NCBI RefSeq assembly: GCF_018271995.1
Contig: NZ_JAGUCO010000006.1
Location: 62,001 to 126,000, forward strand
DNA from: Carboxylicivirga linearis
Lineage (GTDB): Bacteria > Bacteroidota > Bacteroidia > Bacteroidales > Marinilabiliaceae
Reading direction: 5' to 3'
Length of the DNA stretch: 64,000 bases
Part shown: positions 1 to 8,258 of the stretch, one piece after another
How the letters are laid out: each line of letters opens with the position of its first letter
How positions within the stretch are numbered: position 1 is the stretch's first letter
Made by a program: the position numbers and the translations under genes
Notes under the pieces: generated by a model
Told to the model about the DNA's origin: nothing
The model's database searches: none
What the model saw: only the letters and a program-made list of their open reading frames with translations

Positions 1-1387
1 CTGTAAAAACCTGAGCTTCACCAGAGCCATCAATTTTGTATAAACCATTTAAACTTAATATCCATCTAACATTATTGGCGTCTTTAACAATGCCATATAT
101 TGCTCCCGACAGAAAATCTTTTTCCGTGCGATAATTGATCAACTCATCACTTGCAACGTCATACAAACTTATTCCTCCTCCGTAAGTACCCACCAGAATA
201 TTATTCTCCGTAAGAGGATAAAAACTAAGTATAATATCGGACCTCAAGGCGTCAACATCGTCCTTTCGATAAAATTTGCTTATCCCTTTATCCGGGTTGC
301 TCACAAACAATCCATCCCGAGTACCGATCATCTTCAAGTTGTGCTTACCAAAATAGAACGATCGAATACTTTGTTGGCCAATAAATAACTCTCCTACCTT
401 GGATGAAACCTTAATTGAGCCATTAATACGATTGCTATAATTTAAACCTGCAGCATAAGATCCAATCCAAAATCGTCCATCAGCATCAACCAGAACTGAA
501 TAAATTGAGTTGGAACTTAAAGATGATGGGTTGGAACTGTCGTGAGAAATTAGCTTGCTCGTTTTTGAATCAATATTGTATAATATTAAACCTCCTCCAT
601 CTGTTCCGATGCACAAATTATTATTGACAAGATCAAAAGTGAGTGTTAGAATATAATCGTTAACAATAACAGGTAATTCAGTTATTTTTTTTGAATCTGT
701 ATCAAATAAAAAAAGTTGTTTTGTATCCGTTGCCAACACTAAATTCTCAAGATAACCTGTGATAGCAACCAATCCTCCGCCAAAATTATTTGTAGCATAA
801 TAACCTGTTGTATTACGAGCAATATCGTACTCGATCAATCCTTTATCAAGGCTGGCAATGTACAATTTTGTTTTATCGGCTGAAAGATACGTGCTTGTTA
901 TAACTCCTTCATTAACAACCTGCTGAATTGCTTTTGTTTGAACATTTATTTTTGACACCCCTTTGCTGGTTCCAATGTAAATACTTGTATCTGCAGGACT
1001 TGATATCAGACACTTAATTTTATTTTCATTAGTAACTATTTGATAAGACTCGAAAAATGGGTTAATAAAATCCCAATAAAACAATTGATCATCAGAACCA
1101 AACCAAATACCTTTATCCGGATCGTTGGCAAAACAGTTAATACTTACCTTATTAGTAGGGAATTTTTCCGAAAAAGACCTGATTGTTACTCCGTCAAAAC
1201 GGTCGAGTCCTTCCAATGTAGCCAACCAAACATAACCGAACTCATCAATGTGAACAGATTTTATATAATTGCTTGATAATCCATCTTCAACTCTTATTTT
1301 CTTAAATGAATTAATCTGAGCCCGCAGCCCATATGGAAGAAATAATATTAAAAGTGCAAATAATATTCTTGAGTATCCGATATTCAT
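1..1387 (-). CDS. Two-component-type beta-propeller sensor, N-terminal part (cut by window edge)
   Basis: The frame is open from an ATG at 1387 (minus) to the window edge, giving 462 codons with no stop. The protein starts with a hydrophobic segment ending in GLRAQ, a likely signal peptide. It then shows the motif EDGLSSNYIKSVHIDEFGY and a following WLATLEGLDRFDG, the hallmark of two-component-regulator propeller repeats. Further blades with IGTSKG, IGTDGGG, IGSYAAG and IGTRDG follow. In Bacteroidota such periplasmic propellers form the sensor half of hybrid two-component systems or of diguanylate-cyclase/LytS-like receptors. The C-terminal output lies outside the window, so the class cannot be decided. 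It is downstream of the AraC regulator on the same strand, 182 bp away. Confidence 0.88.
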   Translation of the reverse strand, partial: MNIGYSRILFALLILFLPYGLRAQINSFKKIRVEDGLSSNYIKSVHIDEFGYVWLATLEGLDRFDGVTIRSFSEKFPTNKVSINCFANDPDKGIWFGSDDQLFYWDFINPFFESYQIVTNENKIKCLISSPADTSIYIGTSKGVSKINVQTKAIQQVVNEGVITSTYLSADKTKLYIASLDKGLIEYDIARNTTGYYATNNFGGGLVAITGYLENLVLATDTKQLFLFDTDSKKITELPVIVNDYILTLTFDLVNNNLCIGTDGGGLILYNIDSKTSKLISHDSSNPSSLSSNSIYSVLVDADGRFWIGSYAAGLNYSNRINGSIKVSSKVGELFIGQQSIRSFYFGKHNLKMIGTRDGLFVSNPDKGISKFYRKDDVDALRSDIILSFYPLTENNILVGTYGGGISLYDVASDELINYRTEKDFLSGAIYGIVKDANNVRWILSLNGLYKIDGSGEAQVFT

Positions 1388-1400
1388 TTATCTCACGGTT

Positions 1401-1541
1401 CTGTTTTTACAGCAATAATAAAATTCCATGGGAACGTTTATTACGATCTCAAATGTACAAAAACAGATCTAAGTAAAGACAACAATCAATAAGGATGAAT
1501 CAACTTCCTTAATTGTTTCAATAGCTATTTTGTAAAAACAG
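1401..1541. repeat. 11-bp inverted repeat spanning the sensor upstream region
   Basis: CTGTTTTTACA at 1401-1411 is exactly complementary to TGTAAAAACAG at 1531-1541. The arms lie either side of the sensor gene's upstream region. A related CAAAAACAG string sits at about 1458-1466. It may be a paired operator or chance in AT-rich DNA. Confidence 0.35.
1450..1457 (-). promoter_or_regulatory. Possible -7 box of the propeller sensor gene
   Basis: Read on the minus strand this is TACATTTG, a match to the Bacteroidota -7 consensus TAnnTTTG, about 63 bp before the ATG at 1387. No good -33 TTTG is seen at 19 bp, so support is limited to one box. Confidence 0.35.
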
Positions 1542-1569
1542 TATAGGTGGAAAAATGAATAACATATTA

Positions 1570-2442
1570 TTATACAGCTTCTCTCTGTATTTCGGATGGC
1601 AAATAACCAAAATGTTCGCTAAAACACTTTGAAAAATAACCTGGAGAAGTAAAACCAACCATGTAAGCAACTTCAGAAATGGTTTTATCACTCTTTTTCA
1701 ACATCGATTCTGATATTCTTAATCGCTGTACTCTAATAAATTGCTTGGCTGTATAACCCGTTTGTTTTTTAATTTTTCGGTATAACATCGTATAGGAAAC
1801 ACAGAGAGAATCAGCCAATTCAGCCACACAATAATCATGTTTATCAATATTATCCTTTATGACCGTTATTGCCTTGTTGACAAAATCATCCTGATAAGAA
1901 CCAGATTCAGCTTCATCAGTGGCAGCTTCATTAATTTCATCAATCTTGTTAGTACTTATATGATTAAGAACATTTAAAATCTTATACTTAAAAACACTAT
2001 AATTAACAGGTAAAGATACAACGTCTATGGCTCCCAGTTTTAAGCCCTGAAGCTCCTTAAATGAATCATTTATTAATGTGGTAAATAGTAAAGGAATACG
2101 TGAAATATGAGGGTGAGCCTTAATTATTCTTCCTAATTCTAAACTATTAAAACTTAAGTCTAAAACGATAACGTCTGCATCTTGTAATTCTACAAAGTTA
2201 ACTTTATAGAATTCTGTTGATCCCATTGAAAGATTAAAATCCTTTGATAATTGCATTTTGAAATCACTCTGCAAAAGATACTCATCTCCTATTAAAACCA
2301 TATTTGGTTTATCTATAGCTGTATCGGGCTCAATACCATTTGTGGTATCCTTCTTCTCAGAAAAAATAGATCTTAATGGGATAAATCTTTTTGAAATACG
2401 GACTCTACTAAATATATCTTCCTGGATCTTCATAGCATTCAT
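1570..2442 (-). CDS. AraC-family regulator with degenerate receiver domain
   Basis: This 290-residue protein has a receiver-like domain at about residues 47-165 and an AraC-type double helix-turn-helix at about 190-290 (VCVSYTMLYRKIKKQTG-like first helix pair, then VAYMVGFTSPGYFSKCFSEH). In the receiver part, D53-E54 and D95 (VIVLDLS) match the acidic pocket and phospho-acceptor, and T121 is in place. The invariant lysine before proline is replaced (S143-L144-P145), so normal phospho-switching may be impaired. About 45 extra residues precede the receiver. ATGs at 2442 and 2433 are both possible starts; the longer is used. It probably controls the downstream propeller gene or targets outside the window; this is inference. 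Confidence 0.85.
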   Translation of the reverse strand: MNAMKIQEDIFSRVRISKRFIPLRSIFSEKKDTTNGIEPDTAIDKPNMVLIGDEYLLQSDFKMQLSKDFNLSMGSTEFYKVNFVELQDADVIVLDLSFNSLELGRIIKAHPHISRIPLLFTTLINDSFKELQGLKLGAIDVVSLPVNYSVFKYKILNVLNHISTNKIDEINEAATDEAESGSYQDDFVNKAITVIKDNIDKHDYCVAELADSLCVSYTMLYRKIKKQTGYTAKQFIRVQRLRISESMLKKSDKTISEVAYMVGFTSPGYFSKCFSEHFGYLPSEIQREAV

Positions 2443-3098
2443 TTTTTGAAAAATTAGAGTTAGCCTAATTCTATCTCATTATACAATCTCTTGAAATAAA
2501 TCCTTACACTGTTAGCTATCGTAATATGATAGGGCAAAATTATTCTGCAATTGACATTAAGATATGGAAAATTGTTCAAACTCCTTTAAATTCTTCTTCC
2601 ATCATGTGCATCATTAAGGGAGTAGATGCACCTTCACATCACTAGCAAAATCTAAAATACTTGCTTTGTTAATTTAACTTGTTGAAACATGTATATCACA
2701 TATTATCAAGTTGATTAAACAACTATGCAATGTTAGTATGTTCATAAAAAACAGACGTATCAAAAAATGACATCCCCATATCATTTAAGGCCAACTTAAG
2801 CATATAAGGGCTTTTCTGCAAGCTCGTTATCTAATTATCCTAAACCTTTACCTATTTATCCACCTCAGCTACACCAAAGCAACCTTTCATGTTAATTATC
2901 AAGACATAACAATCCAATACTCATATTTATAATGAATATTACACTTTAAAACTATCTCTAAGTGAGGATGTGTAGTTTTTAATATAAAATGATTTGCTGA
3001 GAGAGATCAATTAAGTGATTCTGTCAGATATATAAATCAGATCCTATTATTTTATGTGAATACACAAACCTAAATCAATTAAATAAAATGAAAACAGA
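2443..3098. other. Intergenic region with no gene seen
   Basis: This AT-rich stretch of 656 bp has frequent stops in all frames. It holds a short inverted repeat AATTAG/CTAATT at 2452-2470, a 7-bp stem GTGCATC/GATGCAC at 2606-2631, and on the minus strand a TAATTTTG box (2535-2542) that could serve the AraC gene. No RNA gene or coding remnant was recognised. Confidence 0.5.
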
Positions 3099-3578
3099 TT
3101 AGGCTGTGACCTTAGCCCCATTCCATTCCTTTTGTATATCGTGCATTTTAATTACAAATGGTATCAAGGCGATTAGTTCAAGGCGTAAATTAAAATGAAA
3201 ACCGTTTGCAAGATTCAGGAAGGGATAAACAAACATCATGATACCACAAACTAATATTCCTGCATATCCATCGAATAATGCCAGCTGAATAGCCCAATCT
3301 TTTTCAGTCCATAAAGCAAAAGCTGTAATTGCCTTTACAATAAAAATTATTGAAAGGAGTAATCCAACAGGTGAGATAGGTTCATACGATTCTAAGCCAT
3401 ACAATGAAATACTATAGGTAGCACCCAATAAACCTGCCAATAAACCAGGGATAGCAAGACCGCCGGTAATTAAAAAGAACCAAAGAAATATCTTTATCCA
3501 TAAAGGTAATAACTGACGGCGTGTCTTTTTTAACTGATTGCGAATATCGTCGAAAGGATCATATGTGTGGTCATCCAT
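3099..3578 (-). CDS. Four-pass inner-membrane protein of unknown function
   Basis: The 159-residue product has a charged N-terminus (MDDHTYDPFDDIRNQLKKTRR) and four hydrophobic segments at about residues 25-50, 65-90, 95-120 and 130-148. No catalytic motif is visible and I do not recognise a named family. The overall plan resembles small uncharacterised Bacteroidota membrane proteins. It is 96 bp upstream of the DUF4349 lipoprotein gene on the same strand, so the two may be cotranscribed. Confidence 0.75.
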   Translation of the reverse strand: MDDHTYDPFDDIRNQLKKTRRQLLPLWIKIFLWFFLITGGLAIPGLLAGLLGATYSISLYGLESYEPISPVGLLLSIIFIVKAITAFALWTEKDWAIQLALFDGYAGILVCGIMMFVYPFLNLANGFHFNLRLELIALIPFVIKMHDIQKEWNGAKVTA

Positions 3579-3674
3579 TATTGTGAGGTTTACTTTACTT
3601 AAAAAATATGCAATTTATGATGATTTGATCAAACGCTTACCGTCCCTTCTATAACTATCGAGGAATTCGGGGTA

Positions 3675-4547
3675 TTACATGTTCTTCTTCTTACGCTTCC
3701 AATTCTTCCATAACCAAACGATACCAATTGCCAAAATCCAGAATGGCCATAGTCGAATCATAAATAACAAAAAATCAACAAAAGCAAACCAGCCTTTGGA
3801 TAGCGACATTTTTAAACGCTCCAAAAACGAATCTCTTTTTTTGGCTACATAGGTAAATTCCTTTTCCTGAGTGAGCGTTAGCCTAAGAGTACTAAAATTA
3901 ACCTGACTACTCAGGTATTTTAATGTGCCGGTGGTGCTTTCAATCTCTTCTTCAATACGACGGATCTTTTCTTCTATCTTCAATATTTCCTCAACAGTAT
4001 TGGCTTTATTAAGCAGTTGGTTATACCGCGCCAGGTAACTCTTTTTATTGGCCAATCGGGTCTCCAGATCAATAAACTGGGTAGTGACATCACGGGCATC
4101 AATATTTTTATACTGTACTTCTCCTCCGCCTTTTTCCAATGCTGTAATAAATAACTCGAAATAACGGCTGGGAATTCGAATGGTTAGATCATACGACGAT
4201 TGATAGGTAGAATTACTTAATGCCTCATTGCCATAATAGCCCTGCCAGCGCAATAACAAGGTATCTACCCTGCTTTTAGCCGTCTCAAGGTTCGCCACCT
4301 TAATGTCCATACGGCCATCTTTAATAATCTTCTTTTCCTGTTGCTGAACAGCACTTTCTACAGGCAATTCCGGCATAGGTGGTGCAGGTGAATTGGCAAG
4401 TTCCTGGCTGGTTATGGGTATTTCTTCTTCTAAAGCAAAATCTGCCATTTCTGATCCTGTTCCCTGATAGCCCAAAACGGTTGTAGGTTTCTGATGACAG
4501 GAGGTTAATAGTGCTGAAATTAAAAGGATGTAAAGTGAGGTTTTCAT
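3675..4547 (-). CDS. DUF4349 domain lipoprotein
   Basis: Residues 1-17 form a lipoprotein signal peptide with lipobox LLTSC, so the mature protein should be lipid-anchored. A Pro/Glu-rich linker follows to about residue 70. The DUF4349 domain then begins with KKIIKDGRMDIKVANLETA, continues through the conserved block YDLTIRIPSRYFE and DARDVTTQFIDLETRLANKK, and contains a coiled-coil stretch (about 165-215, EEILKIEEKIRRIEEEIES). A single transmembrane helix (about 260-280, FWILAIGIVWLWKNW) and a lysine-rich tail end the protein, as is usual for this family. The function of the family is unknown; an envelope-stress role is only conjecture. Confidence 0.88.
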   Translation of the reverse strand: MKTSLYILLISALLTSCHQKPTTVLGYQGTGSEMADFALEEEIPITSQELANSPAPPMPELPVESAVQQQEKKIIKDGRMDIKVANLETAKSRVDTLLLRWQGYYGNEALSNSTYQSSYDLTIRIPSRYFELFITALEKGGGEVQYKNIDARDVTTQFIDLETRLANKKSYLARYNQLLNKANTVEEILKIEEKIRRIEEEIESTTGTLKYLSSQVNFSTLRLTLTQEKEFTYVAKKRDSFLERLKMSLSKGWFAFVDFLLFMIRLWPFWILAIGIVWLWKNWKRKKKNM

Positions 4548-4572
4548 AAGATATGGTTATTACAGAATAATA

Positions 4573-5526
4573 TTAATCGATCCAAGCTTTTATCTTATCA
4601 TGTAATTTGATTTCTAATTCTTTTAGATCTTTATAAACTATATGAGGATAATGATTCGTATCGAAATGTGTTTGATGAAAATCACTTTCTAAGCAAGAAT
4701 AAATAACAGGCCTTTTTAAACCTAATGCATATCCTGCTTCAAAATATACTCCGTGTTTCTGTTCTGTAAAGTCGGCAATTAAAAACTTACTTTTTTTAAT
4801 ATATCTAATAATTGCATCATTAATAGTTAAATCACTATCATAATGAATCTCATCAACAATTATTGGTTTATAACCGCACTTACTCACCACACTTTTTATA
4901 GTGCTTCTTAAATCTTGTGATTGATCCGAAAATGACATAGCTATAAAACAATTTTTAGACTTGGCACCATTTTCTATTGATTCAACAACATATTTCAAAC
5001 CTTTAAATGTAAGCTGAACTATCCCAGCTGATTTTCCTTGCTTTGTAATGGATGTTTTTAATGTGACTAATTCTTGTTCTTTTAATGTAGAAAAATAAAA
5101 ATAGAGTTCGTCATTATTCTTAAAGTATAACCTCTTTGATAAATCATCATAGTCATATCTAAGATCAATCTGTGCCCCTTCAAAATCTTGACTAGAATGC
5201 AAGTAAAGCATCAGATTAGTAATCTTTTCTTCAGGAAAAATTGGAACATTAGCTTCTCTAATCATTCTCTCTAATATTTCATTAGTAAGAACAGATTCAT
5301 TACCTAATCGGCAATATTCCTGAGGAAATTTATCATTTAAAATTAGGCCATAAAGAATGTACTTATTCTTCTCAACAAATTCACTATTCACATGATCATA
5401 ATGAAATCTAAAAAACTGATCTCTTCCTCCAGTATTAATTGTATACTCTACTAAATCAAAACTTGAAGGATAATTCTTAGTTTCTAATCCTGTTATATGG
5501 CATCTTGCTATATGATAGTTACCCAT
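4573..5526 (-). CDS. TIR / nucleoside deoxyribosyltransferase-like domain protein
   Basis: Residues 193-317 form a Rossmann-like nucleotide-binding domain: CFIAMSFSDQ at the start, then FLIADFTEQKHGVYFEAGYALGLKRPVIYSC, with E263 at the position of the catalytic glutamate of nucleoside 2-deoxyribosyltransferases and TIR-type NADases. Residues 1-190 are not recognised; residues 138-182 look like a winged-helix (LYFYFSTLKEQELVTLK, then GIVQLTFKGLKYV), and CHITGL near the N-terminus is notable. Proteins of this build are often annotated as TIR-like and some work in phage defence by NAD+ or nucleotide hydrolysis; that role is inference here because no partner sensor gene is adjacent. A terminator-like hairpin lies directly upstream of the start. 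Confidence 0.75.
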   Translation of the reverse strand: MGNYHIARCHITGLETKNYPSSFDLVEYTINTGGRDQFFRFHYDHVNSEFVEKNKYILYGLILNDKFPQEYCRLGNESVLTNEILERMIREANVPIFPEEKITNLMLYLHSSQDFEGAQIDLRYDYDDLSKRLYFKNNDELYFYFSTLKEQELVTLKTSITKQGKSAGIVQLTFKGLKYVVESIENGAKSKNCFIAMSFSDQSQDLRSTIKSVVSKCGYKPIIVDEIHYDSDLTINDAIIRYIKKSKFLIADFTEQKHGVYFEAGYALGLKRPVIYSCLESDFHQTHFDTNHYPHIVYKDLKELEIKLHDKIKAWID

Positions 5527-5540
5527 AAATTTATGTATTA

Positions 5541-5584
5541 AAAAAAATGCAATAACACCAGTTTTTCAACTGTGCTATTGCATT
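5541..5584 (-). terminator. Terminator-like hairpin abutting the TIR-like gene start
   Basis: The stem AATGCAATA (5546-5554) pairs with TATTGCATT (5576-5584), extended inwards by CAC/GTG and AGTT/AACT around a TTTC loop. On the minus strand it is followed by eight T, the form of an intrinsic terminator. It would end the transcript of the upstream secreted-protein gene (stop at 5727) but lies only 14 nt before the ATG at 5526. A further TATTGCATT at 5610-5618 could compete for pairing. Confidence 0.75.
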
Positions 5585-5726
5585 CTATATTCTTATAGGT
5601 TTTAGTTTGTATTGCATTAGGGCTTTGTTTGTTCCCTACTAATTTAGTTTATGTTATTTAGGTTTGCAAAAGATATCACTTCTTCCTTTGTACTATCATA
5701 GTATTATTTAATAATTGAATTGATTA

Positions 5727-7307
5727 TTAAACAAGCATTAGAACAAGAGATATAGCTTTTGGAGCCCATTCTATAAGTGAAGACCAAACATTCGAATCCC
5801 AATCTCTATCACTATCTTCCTTTTTTAATTCTTCAGAAATACTCTTCGCTAAAGCATTTAAATTCTCTTCAAATCCGATTTCCTCTAAATATTCTTTTAT
5901 CTGAGATCTATTCCTACCTTTTAGATCATTTACGTCAACAACAATTGCATTTTTCGCCAAATAACTATTTTCTTCAATACCATTTACTTTTGTAGTAATT
6001 AAAACAGTTTTTTTATTATCTGATTGATTTTTAATACTCTGAGATATCTTTTGCATTGTTTTATCATTAAGAGAAAAAAGAATTGAATATTGGTTAGGAT
6101 CCGATGCTGACTTATTCATCTCAATATCCACCCCATCAACAACCAGATATACCTTACTTTTTGGTGCCGAAGAGAATTCTGATTTAACTTCATAGGTATC
6201 GTCATTTACCTCTAATTGTATGAATTTTCGCTTAATTGGAGTTTTTGTAAAAGAAAACATAACTGATTGAAATGGCACTCCGGCTTTACCTACTCCTGTA
6301 AATAAAAGGTCATGAGTTCCGAAAGGAATATCAGCGTTGTCAGGTATAGTCAATCTCCATCTATCATTTTTCAAATCAACCAATTTATATTTGCTATAAA
6401 CATATTCTCCTCTTTGCAAACTAGCAGTTATTTCTAATGCAGCTCCAGTTGCATCAAAAACTTTCTCAAAATCGAACTCTCCTTGAATAACAATATTTTT
6501 TCCTTCGGGAATTAATGGTTTAATGGTAATAATCGGTTTTTTATGTATTTTAAATTTATTATTATCATTATTAGGAAGTGGGTATGAAACCTCTATTTTT
6601 GCATCATTATCAATAAAACTACCATACAGATAATATTCCTTTGACTCTTTTAAATTATCTAATGAATTAAATTCCAATTCCGTAAAAACATTTGAATTAA
6701 CTCTAATTATATCATTATTAACTTCTGCCACACACGTTGCGTCTTCTCGCGGTTGCAATAATAACTTAAGTCTTTTTACCTGTATACCATCACGTGTTGT
6801 TTTTATCTTAATTCGTGGTTTATTAATATCATTAAGATAATAAATGCCATCACTTGATACATCAACTCTAAGATCAATATCCGTATTAAATCGCATTCTC
6901 AATGTTCTAGGTTGTGTCTTATAACTGAGTCGTTGCCCATTTTGATTTGAAATTTCCCATCTTACTACATATTGCACTTGGTCATAAGAATTGATATCTT
7001 TCGAATTAATCTTGAATTCAACCTGATTTTCAGAGTCTGTTGTGGCATCAAATTTTCTGAATGGGTTTTCTGCCCCAAAATTATAAAACTCTAGTTCTTC
7101 AATTCTAGGATTCAATGAACTTGCATATAATGAAGAATCACTTGACCAATTAAACGAATAATAGAAATGATAAAAACTGTTTCCATCTTTGCTAGGAGCT
7201 GCAATTTCTATTACTGGATTTAATACATTAATATACCTTAATGTTTCTTGAGCTGTTAGATTCCCAAAAAATACAATCAACCAAAATAAGAAAGTTAACT
7301 TTTTCAT
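5727..7307 (-). CDS. Secreted protein with probable Ig-like domains, unknown function
   Basis: The 526-residue product starts with a clear signal peptide (MKKLTFLFWLIVFFGNLTAQ). The remainder is beta-rich, with no Cys-rich or catalytic motif I can name: segments such as VQYVVRWEISNQNGQRLSY and GTHDLLFTGVGKAGVPFQ read like immunoglobulin or fibronectin-type strands. The last about 20 residues are hydrophobic (WAPKAISLVLMLV) and could anchor the protein in a membrane. No T9SS sorting domain is visible at the end. The gene is followed by a terminator-like hairpin and then the TIR-like gene. Function unknown; exported envelope protein is the safe call. Confidence 0.7.
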   Translation of the reverse strand: MKKLTFLFWLIVFFGNLTAQETLRYINVLNPVIEIAAPSKDGNSFYHFYYSFNWSSDSSLYASSLNPRIEELEFYNFGAENPFRKFDATTDSENQVEFKINSKDINSYDQVQYVVRWEISNQNGQRLSYKTQPRTLRMRFNTDIDLRVDVSSDGIYYLNDINKPRIKIKTTRDGIQVKRLKLLLQPREDATCVAEVNNDIIRVNSNVFTELEFNSLDNLKESKEYYLYGSFIDNDAKIEVSYPLPNNDNNKFKIHKKPIITIKPLIPEGKNIVIQGEFDFEKVFDATGAALEITASLQRGEYVYSKYKLVDLKNDRWRLTIPDNADIPFGTHDLLFTGVGKAGVPFQSVMFSFTKTPIKRKFIQLEVNDDTYEVKSEFSSAPKSKVYLVVDGVDIEMNKSASDPNQYSILFSLNDKTMQKISQSIKNQSDNKKTVLITTKVNGIEENSYLAKNAIVVDVNDLKGRNRSQIKEYLEEIGFEENLNALAKSISEELKKEDSDRDWDSNVWSSLIEWAPKAISLVLMLV

Positions 7308-7341
7308 ATTCTAATTTTTAACTATTAATTAAACATCTTTT

Positions 7342-7735
7342 CTACCTTATATATTTCTTAATTACCCACCCCTCCAGCTTCACCTTACACCAGTCATTAC
7401 GGGTTCCCTGCACATCAATGGGGTAATCCTTTAAAAGAATGGCTCTAGGCCCTGGGGCACTTCACGCAGATACAGCTTTTCGGTATCTATCTTTTTATGA
7501 TTGGTAACCTGGGTTTGCATGGAAGGAGCCACAGTATCGCGATAGTGAATAAATACCTTATTGCCTGCTACCAGCTCGGTGGCAATCTGCGGATAGATAC
7601 GTTCGTAAGCCAAACCACTATGAGAGATAAAACCATCTTTAGTCTGGTTATTATTGGCTTCATCACCTGCAACATACCATAATGAAAGTCGCTACCATAT
7701 TTTTCAAGATACTTATGACAGCATTATTTTTTACG
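7342..7735 (-). pseudogene. Decayed 3' part of a gene with an SH3-like C-terminus
   Basis: Reading the minus strand, coherent protein is spread over three frames. First CHKYLEKYGSDFHYG (about 7670-7720), then after a shift YVAGDEANNNQTKDGF leading into LAYERIYPQIATELVAGNK and VFIHYRDTVAPSM (7431-7680), then after a second shift near 7430 KDYPIDVQGTRNDWCKVKL ending EGWVIKKYIR and a stop at 7342. The last part looks like the end of an SH3-type domain (WCKV...GWV). No intact start is present. I do not recognise the parent family. The protein-like composition continuing across the frame breaks argues for decay rather than chance, although a sequencing error could explain the 7430 break alone. Confidence 0.65.
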
Positions 7736-8192
7736 AGGTGTTAAGTGTTTCAGTTTTCATTGGCATGGGTTAAATATTACTAGTACCCAAATTAAGGAGG
7801 GATAATAAAAGATGCCAATGTCTGGTTTATTTTAGAGGATGAGCGGTCGCTATTTCTGGATAAGCGGTAAAAAAGACGGAAGACCGAAGCGAAATTTTAA
7901 AATATTTACACTATAGATTGTAATGTAGAATTGTTGAACTACTTGGCACCTAATTAGTAATCCAACATTAAAGACAATAGTAAAATTATACTCTTAAGTA
8001 AAAAGTAGAAAGGCTAATGGCTAAAGAAGACAGGAGACGGAAGTGTGAAACTGATTGTTAGGATTTGCTTACCTGGTCATCTTCAAATAATCGGGAGTCC
8101 TGTATGGATGACAGTAACTGATTTGCAAAAAAAGAAGAACGGAAAAACAGAGAAAGGGCTTTTAAGCTGAGCTTGTATCTGAAGATGGATCG
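7736..8192. other. Intergenic region with no intact gene
   Basis: No open frame of useful length is present. An exact inverted repeat CATTGGCAT (7758-7766) and ATGCCAATG (7812-7820) flanks 45 bp. Purine-rich strings such as GACGGAAGACCGAAG (about 7874) and GGAGACGGAAGTGTG (about 8033) stand out from the neighbourhood, consistent with remnants of a decayed locus. Confidence 0.45.
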
Positions 8193-8249
8193 CAATTGAG
8201 TAATATTGAGCCATTGAACTGCAACAATGGCAATTCAACGACTCAATTG
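8193..8249. repeat. Nested inverted repeat 3' of the lyase gene
   Basis: Outer arms CAATTGAGT (8193-8201) and ACTCAATTG (8241-8249) are perfectly complementary. Inner arms GCCATTG (8210-8216) and CAATGGC (8225-8231) are too, around an 8-nt loop. It lies 10 bp past the lyase stop codon, where a terminator would be expected, but no T-run follows on the minus strand. Confidence 0.6.
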
Positions 8250-8258
8250 TTATTAAGG

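Noticed and set aside
2443-3098. Hidden tRNA or riboswitch in the intergenic region
   Set aside because: Short stems exist but no cloverleaf, T-loop or known aptamer pattern could be found.
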